In this document: in pieces, positions 41,891 to 54,632 of the stretch
How positions within the stretch are numbered: the stretch's first letter is position 1
Layout: the number at the start of each line of letters is the position of its first letter
Source: Planococcus citri
Taxonomy: Eukaryota > Arthropoda > Insecta > Hemiptera > Pseudococcidae
Length of the DNA stretch: 64,000 nt
NCBI RefSeq assembly: GCF_950023065.1
Contig: NC_088679.1
Location: forward strand, 57,908,001 to 57,972,000
Reading direction: 5' to 3'
Translations under genes and position numbers: made by a program
The notes under the pieces: generated by a model
What the model was told of the DNA's origin: nothing
Databases searched by the model: none
Seen by the model: the letters and a program-made list of their open reading frames with translations, nothing else

Positions 41891-44214
41891 TTCTTGACTG
41901 CTTTGCTTAAAATTGACGTTTTTTGACTTGGGCAAATTTGTCAGAAAAAAAACGCAACCCCCTTAAGCAAGTTTGTCAAAAAACAGGATTTTTGGAACAA
42001 AAAGAGGTCTTTTCAATTAGATAAGGCGAAAATCGAATTCTTTTTGGTAGTTTGAGTTGGGGAGGGGGGTACAAAAAATGATTGACTAATAACCGTCGAT
42101 TCAAGAATTAAGGTGCCCTCGAAAAAGAAGTGAAAAAGGTCTGTTTAGAAGTATTCTGCTCAGAGATTAAAAATTTTCAAATAGGTAATTTGTATCTGGG
42201 TACAGACATCAATTTAACAAGTTTTTTGATATTTTTGAACTTTGGAAGCGTCATACAAGGATACTAACATCATACTTTGAAGGACCAAGGAAAGTTTTCT
42301 CTCGAAAATGTGCTCATTTAGAAAGATTATATGCTCAGTAAACAATTTTCAAAAAATTTCTACAGACATAAATTTTGTATCTCTTTTAATTTTTTTCAAA
42401 TTGGGGGGGGGGGCTCAGTTCAGAGTCAGCAAGGGGATCATATAGAACAATTCTAATGTGGAAATGAGATACCTACATATTTTCAAAAATTTCTCCCTGA
42501 TTTTGATTTGTTCTCATTTTTGTGATTTTTTCAACTTTCAGGGCTCCATACCAGCTTGATAAGGTGATCATTTTGAAATATTCTGACGCAGAAACAAAGA
42601 ATTTTTATAATTTGAATTTTTTTTCATTTTTCCAACTTGGTAGGTACCGGCACCACTTTTTTTTACAGTTAGAGGGAAAATAAAAAATGGAGAATCATTT
42701 TTTTAATCGAGGTGAAAACTGAGGTGGGTTTTCTCCCTCATAACGTAAAATATATTATTCAACTACTACATACTTATTGCTTTGAAACAGGAGATGATGT
42801 AGAATAGAACTTTTTTTCATTTTGGAGAAAAATGAGTATTTACCACAGATGCAGTAAAAATGGTAAAAAAAAATCCGCAAGTTCAGTCTGTAATTTTATT
42901 TGAAGTTCACGTCTGCAGATTGCAAAGTATATTTGGCAAACTGCTCGAAGCTCAAAAATCACTCGAAATCAATCCTCAGTACTTTTATGAGATTAAAAGG
43001 ATGATAAATACCAACCAAATTTCAATTACTCAGTCCACTCGAGTGAAATTTTGTAAGAACACAAAATTCATAAAAATTTGTCGAGGGTTCAAGATCCTCA
43101 TTCAAACCAATTAAATATTCATTATTTTTAACTTTGGTCGAAAATTTGATTTTTAAAAATACCTCAACGCTCTAAAAATCAATCAATCAATCAATTTCAT
43201 TTATTTGGCTCAGTTTTCACAACTTTATCACAAAAAGATAACAGGTATAATTATTAAAGATGAAAATTAAAGGGGCAGGTTTTTCGAACTTAATGAATCC
43301 AGATATCCTCACCAGTTCAAATTCAGCAAAGTGGAAGTGGATATTTTAAATCAGAACTACAAACAAAACACGAAAAATATTCCACAATGATTTCTCTAGA
43401 ACACAGTTGAATGATCCAAGTTGTCATAAAACTGTACACGGGCAAAATCGTCAAAGGAAATTCGGATAGAAATATTGAGATTGAGCAACCACACTCTGAA
43501 TCAATCATTTTGGTAGATATATTCTCAAACTCATGATCCAAAAATAATAAATTCCGAACTTTGTGATCTGGGCAATTCCCTCTTCCCTGAGTAGAAAAAG
43601 CATAAACCTGGTCAAATATGACCCACCCACGTGGTCGGGCATTTGGTTAAAAATTCATCCACATAGCATTTGCAAGAATATTGAAAAAAATTCACATTCA
43701 TTTCAGTCGACGACGTGATAAAGTAAAGCCGAGTTACACAGCACGATCCTTTCTACATAAAATATATAACTCGAGACGAAACATTTCCACGAGTGTTGGT
43801 AAGTAAAACGATAATACGAAAAAGTTCGTCAATTGACTTGTGGCAAAGCAATTTTGATATGTCAACGACAAACACGATAGATGTTATAGCGATTTGGAAA
43901 ATAGGCAATACGTACTTTTGCACGAGTTTTGAGCAGACGCACAATTCAGCTGCTCTACTCCAGGGACAGACCGTCTTACTGGTGCTATGCAGCTTCTTCT
44001 TTCATCCAATATACAATGTACCGTTGTCGAATCTTCGTTATCTACCACGCAAGCAGACTATAAAAGGATAAAAAAAAACAGAACGAAAAAAATGAGTTTA
44101 ATTCTTACTTAAGTTACTGTTTATTTTAACGTACCTACAAGTATAAGGGTATAGAGTATATATTTTTCTTCTACGCATATATATCGTTGTTACAAGAAAC
44201 ATATCGTGCTCGAG
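41891..44214. other. No gene recognised
   Basis: Holds G-rich runs (about 42063 and 42404), a CAATCAATCAATCAAT microsatellite near 43182, and frames of 84 codons (42860) and 92 codons (43793) without recognisable content. Sequence after 43650 is CpG-richer and unique. Confidence 0.35.
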
Positions 44215-44219
44215 CGCTG

Positions 44220-45542
44220 CACAGTGGGCTGTGAGCACCCTCAAAACGGGCGTAATTCAAAAACTTACAATGAACCCTAAAAAAATGGTACAATGATATC
44301 CTCCCTTATGTTTTTGGGGTCGCAGAATACGAATTTGACAATATTTTTTTTGTAGGGGTGGGGGGTGAGGGGGTGAGGGGAGCGAAAAAGTCAAAATTTG
44401 ACTATAATGATGTGTGATATGTCGAAATGTATGTTTTTGAGGGTGTAGATCACGAATCTGACAATATTTTTTTCGTAGGGGTCAATGGTGCGGGGTGAGG
44501 GGGTGAAAATGTATAAAAATTCAAAATTTGACTATAATGATGTGTGATATGTCGAAATGTATGTTTTCGAGGTTGTAGATAATGAATTTGACAATATTTT
44601 TTTCGTAGGGGTGAATGGTGGGGGATGAAGAGGGTGAAAAATTCAAATTTTGACCATAATGATGTGTGATATATCGAATTGTATGTTTTTGAGGGCGTAG
44701 ATCACGAATTTGACAATATTTTTTTTGTAGGGGTGAATGGTGGGGGATGAAGGGGGGAAAAACGGTGAAAAATTCAAAATTTGACCATAATTACGTGTGA
44801 TATGTCAAAATGTACGTTTTCGAGGGTGTAGAAGGGGTGAAGGGTGGGGGATGAAGAATTTTCTATTGGGGAGCCGTCAAAGTCCCTGGAAAAAAAAAAT
44901 TGTCACATTTTGACGAAATTCACCAAGATTTTTCACTATAATCGACTGTGGAGGTCGCCGGAGCACTTTGGAGCAAAAATGGCAATTAACATCTTGAAAT
45001 ACACTATCTTAAGTATTACCAACCACTGGAATTTCCCGTGCATCTACGTGCAAAAATTTTTTCTATTACTATTTATGCAGCAGAGTAGGCAAAAAACGGA
45101 GTTTCAACGTAAATTATACCTCTATAATTACTTTATAACAACTAAAATCGAGTAAATTGATGAAAATTACTCACTTTTAGTTGAATTATTCATATTTGGT
45201 ACATTTTGACATATCACACATCATTATATTCAAATTTTGAATTATTCGCCGTTTTCACCCCCTTCAGCCCCCACCATTGACCCCTATGAAAAAAATATTG
45301 TCAGATTCGTGATCTACACCCTCAAAAACATACATTTCGACATATCACACATCATTATAGTCAAATTTTGACTTTTTCGCTCCCCTCACCCCCTCATCCC
45401 CCACCCCTACAAAAAAAATATTGTCAAATTCGTATTCTGCGACCCCAAAAACATAAGGGAGGATATCATTGTACCATTTTTTTACGGTTCATTGTAAGTT
45501 TTTGAATTACGCCCGTTTTGAGGGTGCTCACAGCCCACTGTG
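44220..45542. mobile_element. 1.32-kb Transib-like non-autonomous element, CACAGTG ends
   Basis: Ends CACAGTGGGCTGTGAGCACC and GGTGCTCACAGCCCACTGTG, with inverted repeats continuing through AAAACGGGCGTAATTC and CTTATGTTTTTGGGGTCGC. CGCTG flanks both sides (44215-44219 and 45543-45547), a 5-bp GC-rich duplication. Transib transposons are known for CACWRTG-type ends and 5-bp GC-rich target duplications, and CACAGTG is the heptamer consensus of V(D)J recombination signals. The left arm contains about four tandem units of 115-120 bp with GATATGTCGAAATGTATGTT. The loop (44880-45175) has a meaningless 103-codon frame. No transposase. Confidence 0.8.
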
Positions 45543-45609
45543 CGCTGTATACACATATAATACGTAAACTTATATATTTAAAAATGTTCCCCAGATACTT
45601 GATAAGGTT

Positions 45610-45813
45610 ATGTGTACGTTGGCTTTTATATTCGCATTCATTTCGTATGCCGAGACTGTAATCACTGCAGATGCAATACGTGATTTTCATGCAACGCTAG
45701 TAAAATTTCACCTCGCGCTCGTTCAACTAGGTCAATATACCGTCAAGCCGTTACCAACACACGTAAAAAAAACACCACCAAATTTACCTATTTCTCATCC
45801 ATTAGTACATTAA
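45610..45813 (+). CDS. Possible small secreted protein, weak candidate
   Basis: The 67-codon frame starts MCTLAFIFAFISYAETVITA, which looks like a cleavable signal peptide, then DAIRDFHATLVKFHLALVQL and a proline-rich end to TAA. No family, promoter or splice evidence. It lies 68 bases after the Transib-like element. Could be chance. Confidence 0.2.
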   Translation: MCTLAFIFAFISYAETVITADAIRDFHATLVKFHLALVQLGQYTVKPLPTHVKKTPPNLPISHPLVH

Positions 45814-45849
45814 CCGGCAATTTTCACTCAACTCGGTAATAAAACACTT

Positions 45850-48700
45850 TTTTCCCCCTACAACGATATATAGCCTATAAGAGAAAGAATTCAACAACTT
45901 GAAAAAAAAAAATTTCCTCATACCGAAGAAAACCATCTTTTACGAAGAGAGTTTTTTAAATTATACGATTTTCCGCGTGTACTCGTATTTCCAGCAGTTC
46001 TCAAGGTTAGCGCGCTTTATTCGTAAAATGTAAACATCAAAAATTTTAAATTGAAAAGGTTTCTGGTGCCTTCGGTTTTCACGATAAAAAAAAAAAGAAG
46101 AAAAAACACAGTGTCTAATTTAGAGAGTCACGTAAAAATGTTTATACTTTTTCTTTTTCCTTCAAACGTCAAAAAGAATTGCCGGAATCGATAAATAAAA
46201 AGGGTCATTAGTTATCGCTGACTGGGAAGTTGTAAATTGAATGAGTTCGAAAATATACCGCGAGTCGAGGTAACTCGATCTTCATTTTACGTTATTAAAA
46301 AAAATATAATAATAAATGAAAAGCAAACGAAAGCAAATGAAGGGTGAAATTTTCCCGATGTTGCAGTTTTCATTACAAATATTTGAATTGAAATTAATTC
46401 TTCTTTTCGATTTCGAAATAAAGAGAAAAAATTTCGTAAGATTTGCAATTTCGTGGTTCGATAAGAGTTATACCGAACAAGATGCGAGCGAGGAGGAAGG
46501 GACTTTTAAAATTGAAATATCGATTTATTGTCAATTTTTACCAGGTTGTGGTACATTACAGTAATGTGTTCTTTTTACACGGATTGTTTCTCTTTGTAAA
46601 ATTAATTTTAAGAAATGTGTAAGTAAATCAACTTTGCTAATAAAGGATTATTGTATTGTTATGATGACTTGAAGTTGAAATTGCTCCGTATAAACGTTTG
46701 TAAAAAATTGACTGAAAATTACCCTCTCAATCGACTCGATACTTGACAATTTTTTCCTCCACAGAAAAATACAGCAGTACCTAGGTACAATGGTACATCA
46801 TAAGTAAGAGGAAATGAACCAATTTTTTCGGATGTGGTCGAATACCTCTGGGAGTGATTTCATACGTCTTACAATAACACATTCTTCTGATTATTGAGAA
46901 CAGTGCTCATTTAAATCGAATTAAATTGGGGCTACTATTTCGATATCTGTGACATTTTTGAATTGAAATACAAAAATTAAAAAAACGTAATAATTCGGTT
47001 TTTCTATTTTTCATTTCTTAGGTACATTTTACAACCGAAATGAAAAACGAAAATCACTGAAGTCATTTCAATGAGAGCAAAAAGAAAAAAACAAAAGAAT
47101 AATGAAACACTGAGTAAGGTAAAATATTGAAATACTATAAACACGAATGCCCCATTAGAGTGGTCCTTGAATACATAGCAAAAGAAAAATCGTGATTTCT
47201 TCTGCTCCCAACCCTCAAAGTGATGACCTCTAGTGAGAAAATAATTCCCTATTTTTATATTTTTTCCATTTTTGAAAAACTCGTGCTGCGGCGGGCTTCT
47301 CAATTTTCAAAAATCCAACTTCAAAGCAAAATTTTTAAAATTCAAATATAAGTTCTAACACTTTTAAAACGCCTCTTTTGAGTGAAATGAACTCTCACAA
47401 GGATATTTAACCCCATCCCTAGAAAACCAAGTCGGTCCCCTACAATAGTTGAAATTCGTATTTGACATTATATTGCAGCTATTTGAGGGGGGGGGGGGGG
47501 TGTCAGCTTAATTTTCAATGGAGAGGGCTAAAATCGTCGTGAGAGTTTACGAGTATTTTACTCAAAAGCAGTGTCTACTGAAACCAAAAATGCAAATTTC
47601 TTGTTTTTTTCTTACGTTTTTCTTGCCTTCTTCGTGCTGTTTTCTCGCTTTCAAACATGAAATTTTGTACACCCCTTCTCATATTTACGCAGTAATAATC
47701 TTCGTTACACCCCCCCCTCCACAAAAAAATTTCAACATGCTGAACATCAGTGGCGCTTACAGGATGAAATCCTAGAGAGAATTTATATTTTCATTTGCGA
47801 TGAGGAGGGGTGATGGGGGAGCAAAATCAGATTTTCAGACATGAAAAATCGACATCTTAGGAAATTTTCCGAAAATCCTTCACAATGAATGAGTACTGTA
47901 TTGAAACGAAGGCAAAATTACGGCTCGAGTGACGCGAGAGCGAAAATTTTTCGAACAAATTGGTCCAAAAAACGACAATTTTGTATGTTTTATATCACAT
48001 TTTAACGCATAATACTATCAAAAATTTTAAAAAGTTAGTAGTTCTGTTCCTAAAAAATGAAAAATTCGCACTTTTCAAATGGTTTGGGTATTACGAGTAT
48101 TTCTGGAATTTTCCTAATTTAATTTTCGAATTCAAAAAAGATTTGAAAGTAGGTATGTAGTATCTTGAACAGCCCGAGAAAATTTGGAATTCGAAAAGTA
48201 GAACAACATCAATTTTAATGAAAGGATGCGATTTTTCTAATCTCAAAATTTTTCAAAATTGGTGGGATAGTTTCAATTTTATAGAAATTTTTTATGTGAA
48301 TTTTTTGAAAATTTTCTTGCTTTTTGAAGGAATTTCTATACTATTTTCTCGCTTTCTTGCCACCCAGGTCAATTTCTCGATTTTTTCTTACTTTCTTACT
48401 ATTTTCTTGCCAGTAGACACTCTGAAAAGAGACTTTTTAGAGAAAACAGAACTTGAAATTTTGAAATTTCAAAATTTTACAATGAATTTGTATTTTATAA
48501 AATTTTTGAAGATTGAGGGGCCCGCTGCAGCCCGAGTTTTACGAAAATGAAAAAAATAAAAATGGGGAATAATTTTCTTACCAGAGATCGACACTATGGG
48601 AGGTTGGGAGGGAGGAAAATCCCAACTTCGAAAATAAGGATCATATCCTAATGCACCATACGTAAGGTACCCTCACAAATTTTCATTTTATTTCTCCAAA
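45850..48700. other. No gene recognised
   Basis: AT-rich. A G14 run lies near 47487. 47930-48300 is a diverged inverted copy of the repeat at 25311-25788 (AGTAGAACAACATCAATTTT, CGAGTGACGCGAGAGCGAAA). Frames of 80-110 codons are low-complexity reads with no domain. Confidence 0.4.
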
Positions 48701-48739
48701 AAAATTTCAAAGAAAACTAAGAGAAAAGGCAAGATGTCG

Positions 48740-49075
48740 AGGAAGAATACCAGGGAAAACTGAATGTGAATCATTTCGTAGAACTAGAAGAAATTCGAAA
48801 GCTGAAGTATATTATGACTCGACAGTAGAAGTTTCGAGACAAATTCGATGCAGTAGCTGTTGAAAAATGGGTGAAATACCACAAACAAATTAATGTAGGT
48901 ATTTAAAAATTTTTGTATTTCAATTCAAAAATTTTAAAAACATCGAAATAATTATGTAGCACGATTTTGTTCGATTTAAATGAATTTAACGAACACTGTT
49001 CTAAAGTGGAAGTGGAAGAATGTGTCAGCGTTAATATCCTTTCAAAAATCCTTGTCTGTGAATACATAAATGAAA
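48740..49075 (+). pseudogene. Two exon-like coding fragments, unknown
   Basis: The first block reads LNVNHFVELEEIRKLKYIMT, an in-frame TAG, then FRDKFDAVAVEKWVKYHKQI. The second follows ATTATGTAG (to about 48960) and reads TILFDLNEFNEHCSKVEVEE, then CVSVNILSKILVCEYINE, to a GTAAGTTG donor near 49075. Charged, helix-prone residues suggest former coding sequence. The stop and a phase mismatch between blocks suggest decay. Family unknown. Confidence 0.3.
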
Positions 49076-49109
49076 GTAAGTTGATGATGGCGTTTTTAAA
49101 TGAAGTATA

Positions 49110-51720
49110 GTTAAAAATATAATATTAATTCAAATTTCTCACCATAAATAATCGATACGACTTAAATTTTCTAAAACAAGTCCTTCTTGATGGGTAATAA
49201 ATGTCATGTTCTATAATTAATCATTTTCATGGTTTTGGGGGGGGGGAGGAGAGAGTGGTTGGCAAGGTCCCTCTTTTTCCGAAAATTGATTTTAAATGCC
49301 AATTTATGGTCTTTCTTCGATTCCCAAAAAGCAAATCTAGGCCATTTTCCAGAAGTGCATGTCAAATTTTTAACTCACTAGTCAATTTGGTGGAGTGGGA
49401 GTATGGCACAAAATTTTCCATCGCCAAAAAGATACGAAAAACCGAGTTTATCTCTTCCAAATTGTTTTAGGAGGCTGAATTTTTGAATATTTAATACAAA
49501 TTTTGATTTCCTATCGATTGGCTGCTAGTTGGACTTTTTTGGTATTTTTCACCCCTCTCTAATCTCTTCCAAAATTTGGAAATCTACGAATATTGACCCA
49601 ATGTCATCACCTCTCAAACCTCTCAATTTGTACGCCGAATCAAGCCTAAATACCGAATTAAGCAACTTTTGTCGAAATCTCCACAACTAAAAATCATTTT
49701 ATGCTCCAGCAAAAAAAAAAAAATCAAAAAATGACAAACATGCGAAATATTGGTGGATTTTGACTCCTGGGGTCCAAAACGGATTTTGTGATTATTGCCA
49801 CCCCCAATCCTTAAATCACGATTCTGCCCATCTCATTCAGTTTTGAAGATGTCTTGAATGTGCAAAAGACCTTTTTTTCTACTGTCTTAATTTGAAACAG
49901 TCAAATTTCACTAGGTACTCAACAGTACAGGATTTGACGACATTATGGATTCTTAAAAACAGTAGTTATTGACCGAATTAGATTGATTTTTAAAAAAACA
50001 CGTTTTCATTTATTCACTTTCTGAAAACCAAAAAAACACATGCTATTTGAATAATTGGTTATTTTTCAATCAATTTGAGCAAGTAAATTTTCGAACTTAT
50101 TCAATCATTCTTTTTGTGAAATAGTTGAAAATGTCAACAATTCCTGTTCGAGGAGGTCAAGTAACTCTACCCGAGCTGAAATGAAAATCCAACAAAAATA
50201 TAGTCAGTTTCTAAACACTGCACCCCCTCTCTTCCGTTGTTTAATTAACCAGCAAAATCGTAAACACCTTCGCTCGGTTAAAATGTTCATATACCTCTAA
50301 ACCGATTTTTTTGGCAACATTTTAAAAAAGCATCCCTCGCATTGATAAACAATCCGCCATTAGGAAAACTATAAACGGTACACGCGATTACAAATTCGAC
50401 GCTACCTGGACTTTTCTTGTAAAGATTTATAACGGTTAGATTTTGTTTGGAAATAATAAATTATCTCCGGAACAGTATCTTTTAATTATTTTAATTCCCT
50501 GTTCTCGGTATAGCAGCTAGCTAACTCGAGTACATCCTCGTAGCGCGCTAAAAATATCGCCAAAAGTGTACAATATTTTAGTAGAAAATTAATCAGTTTG
50601 CGTTACACTTTGATCATTAAGTTATACACGATACTCTTCATCGTCTCGTCGCACGTATACGTACTATACGCCAATATAATAGGTAGCAGGTACCTAGTAT
50701 AAGAAATTGAACAAAAATGATTTGTCATAAATCAGGCGTTTTAATGATATTCAATGAGTGTCATTTATTATACTGTCAAAGACATCGGTTCGTGCTCTTT
50801 CCCTTGCACCGTAAGCAAATTTTAATACAACTCGAGTGAATATTATTTCACATAAAGGACCCAATAAGCTCGAGACGTAGTAGCAATCGAGTTAAATAAT
50901 AACCTTTTCTCCCCTTTCAACGCTCATATCACTTCAATAAAAAAAAAAAAACAAGAATGAAAACGCCCCCATATAACAATTTATACGAGATTTTTGGATG
51001 TAAGCAGTTCAACCGTGGTACAGGGTACTTGCAAGGGTACAAATTTGGCATAACTGCGAATTTTCACAAATGTAGGGCCACAAAATTCCGCAACCCTTTT
51101 TTTACCTCCCCTCTCTTCGCGTACTTTCTCGTTTGTTAACAACACTCTTAGCACGAAACTGCTTTCACTGCGAAGGTGCTTTTCTTTTCTGTTATGAATA
51201 AATGAACAGTTGTCGGCACGAATTTACTTTTTCAATTTGAACGCGAATCATAAAAGAGAAGGCCTTTCTCAGATAAAAGTATTGAATAATTTTCGCTCGA
51301 CGAGAGATTCATCGAATCGATTATCCATCTGTATGAATATTTCGTACAGAAGATACCATCATCTTGCAGTCCATCTCGTTGGGAAAAAATGCCAACGTGT
51401 GTTGGAGTTGTAGAACTGGGTTGTCAGCTCAGTACAAGTAATGTCAGTCGTAGTGTCGTAGACGACTTACTACGTTTTTGGCGAAACAATTTTTGCAAAC
51501 ACTTCCTTATAATTTCGATCTGACGAGCAAAAATTCAAGTAAGCAAGTAAAAATATTCGTTCAAGATCAGCACGTTGATGTACACAAAATTCCCGATAAA
51601 GTATAATAGTCCAGGAAAAATTCGGTTTTTCGATATGCTGAACACCTTTTTGTCAAAATTGTATTTAACGAAGATGAACGTAAGTGATCGTAATAAAAAT
51701 TGAAACTAAGAACATTTTAA
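49110..51720. other. No gene recognised
   Basis: Unique AT-rich sequence with a G9 run at 49237, becoming CpG-richer after 50200. A 60-codon frame at 50957 and a 67-codon frame at 51210 have no recognisable content. Confidence 0.35.
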
Positions 51721-51723
51721 CAG

Positions 51724-51835
51724 CAAGCAGCGCGTCAACAAGAATCGAATACCTAGATTACGAGGTGAAGTCGAGGACCTGACAAAACAGCTCGTTGAAA
51801 AGAGTTTACAAACGAATAACCCTCCCACGATTTAG
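51724..51835 (+). CDS. Possible terminal exon with coiled-coil-like residues
   Basis: An AACAG acceptor at 51719-51723 opens a frame reading KQRVNKNRIPRLRGEVEDLT and KQLVEKSLQTNNPPTI to TAG at 51833. The L-x-x-E-V-x-x-L-x-x-x-L pattern suggests a short coiled coil. Upstream, the block around 51440-51540 is a possible partner exon, but the join is unproven. Confidence 0.25.
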
Positions 51836-51839
51836 ACAA

Positions 51840-52805
51840 ATTTGACATCATAATGTATGGGGAAATGTCTCAATAGGAACCTGCTCTTGAAAGGTACTTA
51901 CAAGGAACCTCTAACGCCAGAATCTTCGATTGAAACGAAACTTAAATAAGTCGAAAGACGACTTCAAAAACTCTCCATCTTCCAATTTTCAGCTGCGGAA
52001 AGCTGATTAGTCCATTTTTGAATTTTTGTGCAACAGGTAATGCTGTCTGTAGAAAAGTTGAATTGAAAAATTTCTATATCACTCAACCATATGAACTTCA
52101 GTAGCTGAAATTTTAGTCGAAAGGTGTGTGTGTGATACCTGATCGATTGATATCAACCTAGATCAGATCCGAGATTTCGGTTAGAAAATGAATTTGCAAC
52201 TTTTCTGATATTTGCAGGGTAAATTCGAAGTAAAAAACCCATATTCTAACCGAAATCCCGGATCTTACCAAGGATGGCGCCAGGCGTTCGGGTATCAAAT
52301 ATACGCTTTTCGTCTGAAATTTTAGATGCTGAAGTTTATAAGGTGAAAATATATACATCAATCATTCTAATTTAACGTTTTCTAATTTAACGTTCTTACA
52401 TAAATAAGACACAAGACAGCATTGCCTGTAACCCATCGAATTCTGGTTGGCTGGACGGTTTTGTTTTTCGTATCACCAATAATAATAATGATTCTTGGAA
52501 TGAAGTCCTTTTTCAACCTATCCAAGTTCCATTTCATTCAAAGAATAATTCTGAAATGCTGGCATGCGTACAGGAAACGTAACCTGAAAAGATGCCATTT
52601 CTCTCTAACATACTTAAGATACCTATAGTATTTGACTCCGTTTCTAAAAATGAAAGGTAAGACACAATTTTTTTTTTTTTGGCTTAATTTGCTGATTGAC
52701 GATCGCTTTTTTATTCAAGTGCACTCGGACAGGTCACAGGTGAATAAAATTTAGGATTTATAGCTCAAAAGTTCAATTTACATGGTATTTAATGGGATTT
52801 TTGTT
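51840..52805. other. No gene recognised; one hydrophobic 68-codon frame
   Basis: A short inverted repeat pairs ATCCGAGATTTCGGTTAGAA (52167) with TTCTAACCGAAATCCCGGAT (52243). The frame at 52422 has a hydrophobic segment VGWTVLFFVSPIIIMILGM that could span a membrane, but there is no start context or homologue I recognise. Confidence 0.35.
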
Positions 52806-53345
52806 GTTGAAAAAATCGCTACTTTTTCACCACTTCTTTGAACGAAATTTTCGGAAAGCTCTCCACTCGATACCCCCCACCCCAATCACAAAGTAAAAAA
52901 AATTAAGGAGGCAAATTTTCCACAAAAAATCGAAATTGGAAGAAAAATTGTACAAAAATTAACCTTTTCAATTTCAATGGAATTTTTTGTTGAAAAAATT
53001 GTTCCTTCATAGATATTACCTTTTTTCAACGAAATTTTCAGAAACCTATTCACTTGCCTCCCCCCCCCTCCATCTTCAAAGACAAAGAAATTAACGAGGT
53101 CAATTTTTTAAAAAATCAAAATTTTGAAGAAACTTACTACACAAATTATTTTTTCAATTTCAATGGATTTTTCTGAAAAAAAAAAAACGAAATTTTCAGA
53201 AAGCTCTTCACTCGATCCTCCTCCACAGGCAAAAAAATCAACGAGGCCAATTTTCCAAAAAAAATCGGAATTGGACGAATATTTGCACACAATTATTTCT
53301 TCAATTTCAATAATTTTTTTTTTGTTGAAAAGATCGCTACTTTTT
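52806..53345 (+). repeat. Three-copy tandem repeat, about 180 bp
   Basis: GAAATTTTC.GAAA(G/C)CT, TCGA.CC.CC.CC and TTTTCAATTTCAAT recur in order at about 52840, 53030 and 53195. Units are diverged and T/A-rich. Non-coding. Confidence 0.65.
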
Positions 53346-54066
53346 TACTACTTTCCCTGCATTACCTTCTGATTTTATGACGTTATCTTTAATATTCACA
53401 TTATTCACTTTTTAATTTTATTCAATTACCTATTTAATCATGAGAAATTACTGTAATTTTCATTATTGCAAAATCAAAATCATATTCACGCTTGCAATTT
53501 AATAAAATATCATATCAATTATAATTATAACGTATATGTACCGTTTGCCTACTTTTTTAAACTGATTTTGAAGCAATTTTTTAGTGATTTCCTTTTGCCC
53601 AGATCGGAGATTCCTCTTGCCGAAGTGTTGCTCAAAGCGTAAGAAAATGGGTACTGCCGCAAAAACTATTAAAAAGGGGAGTAGTTTTCATTTTTTTTCG
53701 AAATCCAATTGCAGTTTTAAATAGTAGAGGGTTCAAAGCTTTATTTGGTATTACATATAAGATTTCCGATTGAGTAATATTAAACCTAATTTTCAGGCAT
53801 TTGAAGAAACTTGCCCGAATCTCCCTTGTTACTCAACATTACCGGAATCTGGTGGGAAATCGGAAGTGAATCCAATCCGAGCATAAATAATATTAAAAAT
53901 AAGTTTAATCTAGGTCAAGTTATACTGAACCTCCCTCTGAGGAGTGCAAAGAACTCGCAGTAGGTTCTGCTACCCAAGGAGGTGGCAGGCATCAATTTTT
54001 TTTTAAATTATTAATTATTAGTAAATAATATATTTATTATTATTTTTGTATTATTCATGTCAATGT
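53346..54066. other. Spacer; possible 36-bp microexon
   Basis: At 53600-53638 a strong acceptor (TTTCCTTTTGCCCAG) is followed 36 bases later by GTAAGA, bounding a 12-codon open stretch. This is suggestive only. Near 53810-53870 and 53930-53990 short non-repetitive stretches have no recognised content. Confidence 0.25.
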
Positions 54067-54246
54067 GAACGGACTACTGGAATGCAGAGAGCCGTCCATA
54101 TACAAACTGCGGAAGCTGTGTCTAACTTCATTCGTGATGTACTTATGCGTGGAATTCCAAATAAGTAAATCCTGATAACCTTATTTCAGTAACCACGGAT
54201 AACGCGAGCTCAATGACGTTGGCGCAACAACATATCGGAGCCAAGT
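54067..54246 (+). pseudogene. hAT-type transposase fragment
   Basis: Reads ERTTGMQRAVHIQTAEAVSN, then FIRDVLMRGIPNK. After a shift of frame near 54165 it continues NPDNLISVTTDNASSMTLAQ to TAA. The T-A-E-x-[IV] followed about 30 residues later by V-T-[DT]-D-N-A-S-[NS]-M is the signature around the second catalytic Asp of hAT-family transposases. The frameshift and absence of the C-terminal dimerisation region show a dead fragment. Confidence 0.55.
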
Positions 54247-54473
54247 AATAAGTCAAATTTTTTAAATGTTATTTTACCTTATTATTATTTTTAAATTGAT
54301 TCTTTGGGAAAGTTACCTCTCTTAGTAAAAAGAAACTTGGTACTCTCAGGGATTGTACGCAAATTATATTAAAAGAGAACCAACAAATGTATGCATATCT
54401 TGTAATGTGGTAAGTTATTTTATGACAGATCAATGATTACTTTAAACTACACTTCTATTTTTAGTAAATAAAT

Positions 54474-54632
54474 ATGGTTTCATCACTCTTGAATTTATTG
54501 AAAACACGTGTTTTAAAAAACTTGAAAAATGACCCTAATAATGATTTCATTGGTGGTGTATGCTCAAACTGTAAATTATATTTACTGAAAAATGAAGTCC
54601 TTCCCTTAAGTTTGACTTCTATGAAGAATTAA
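54474..54632 (+). CDS. 52-residue frame with a C-x2-C motif, unknown
   Basis: Follows a TTTTTAG acceptor-like site. Reads MVSSLLNLLKTRVLKNLKND, then PNNDFIGGVCSNCKLYLLKN and EVLPLSLTSMKN to TAA. The single C-S-N-C could be half of a zinc site. It lies between the hAT fragment and the SET exon and may be part of the same decayed transposon or an exon of the SET gene. Unproven. Confidence 0.3.
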   Translation: MVSSLLNLLKTRVLKNLKNDPNNDFIGGVCSNCKLYLLKNEVLPLSLTSMKN

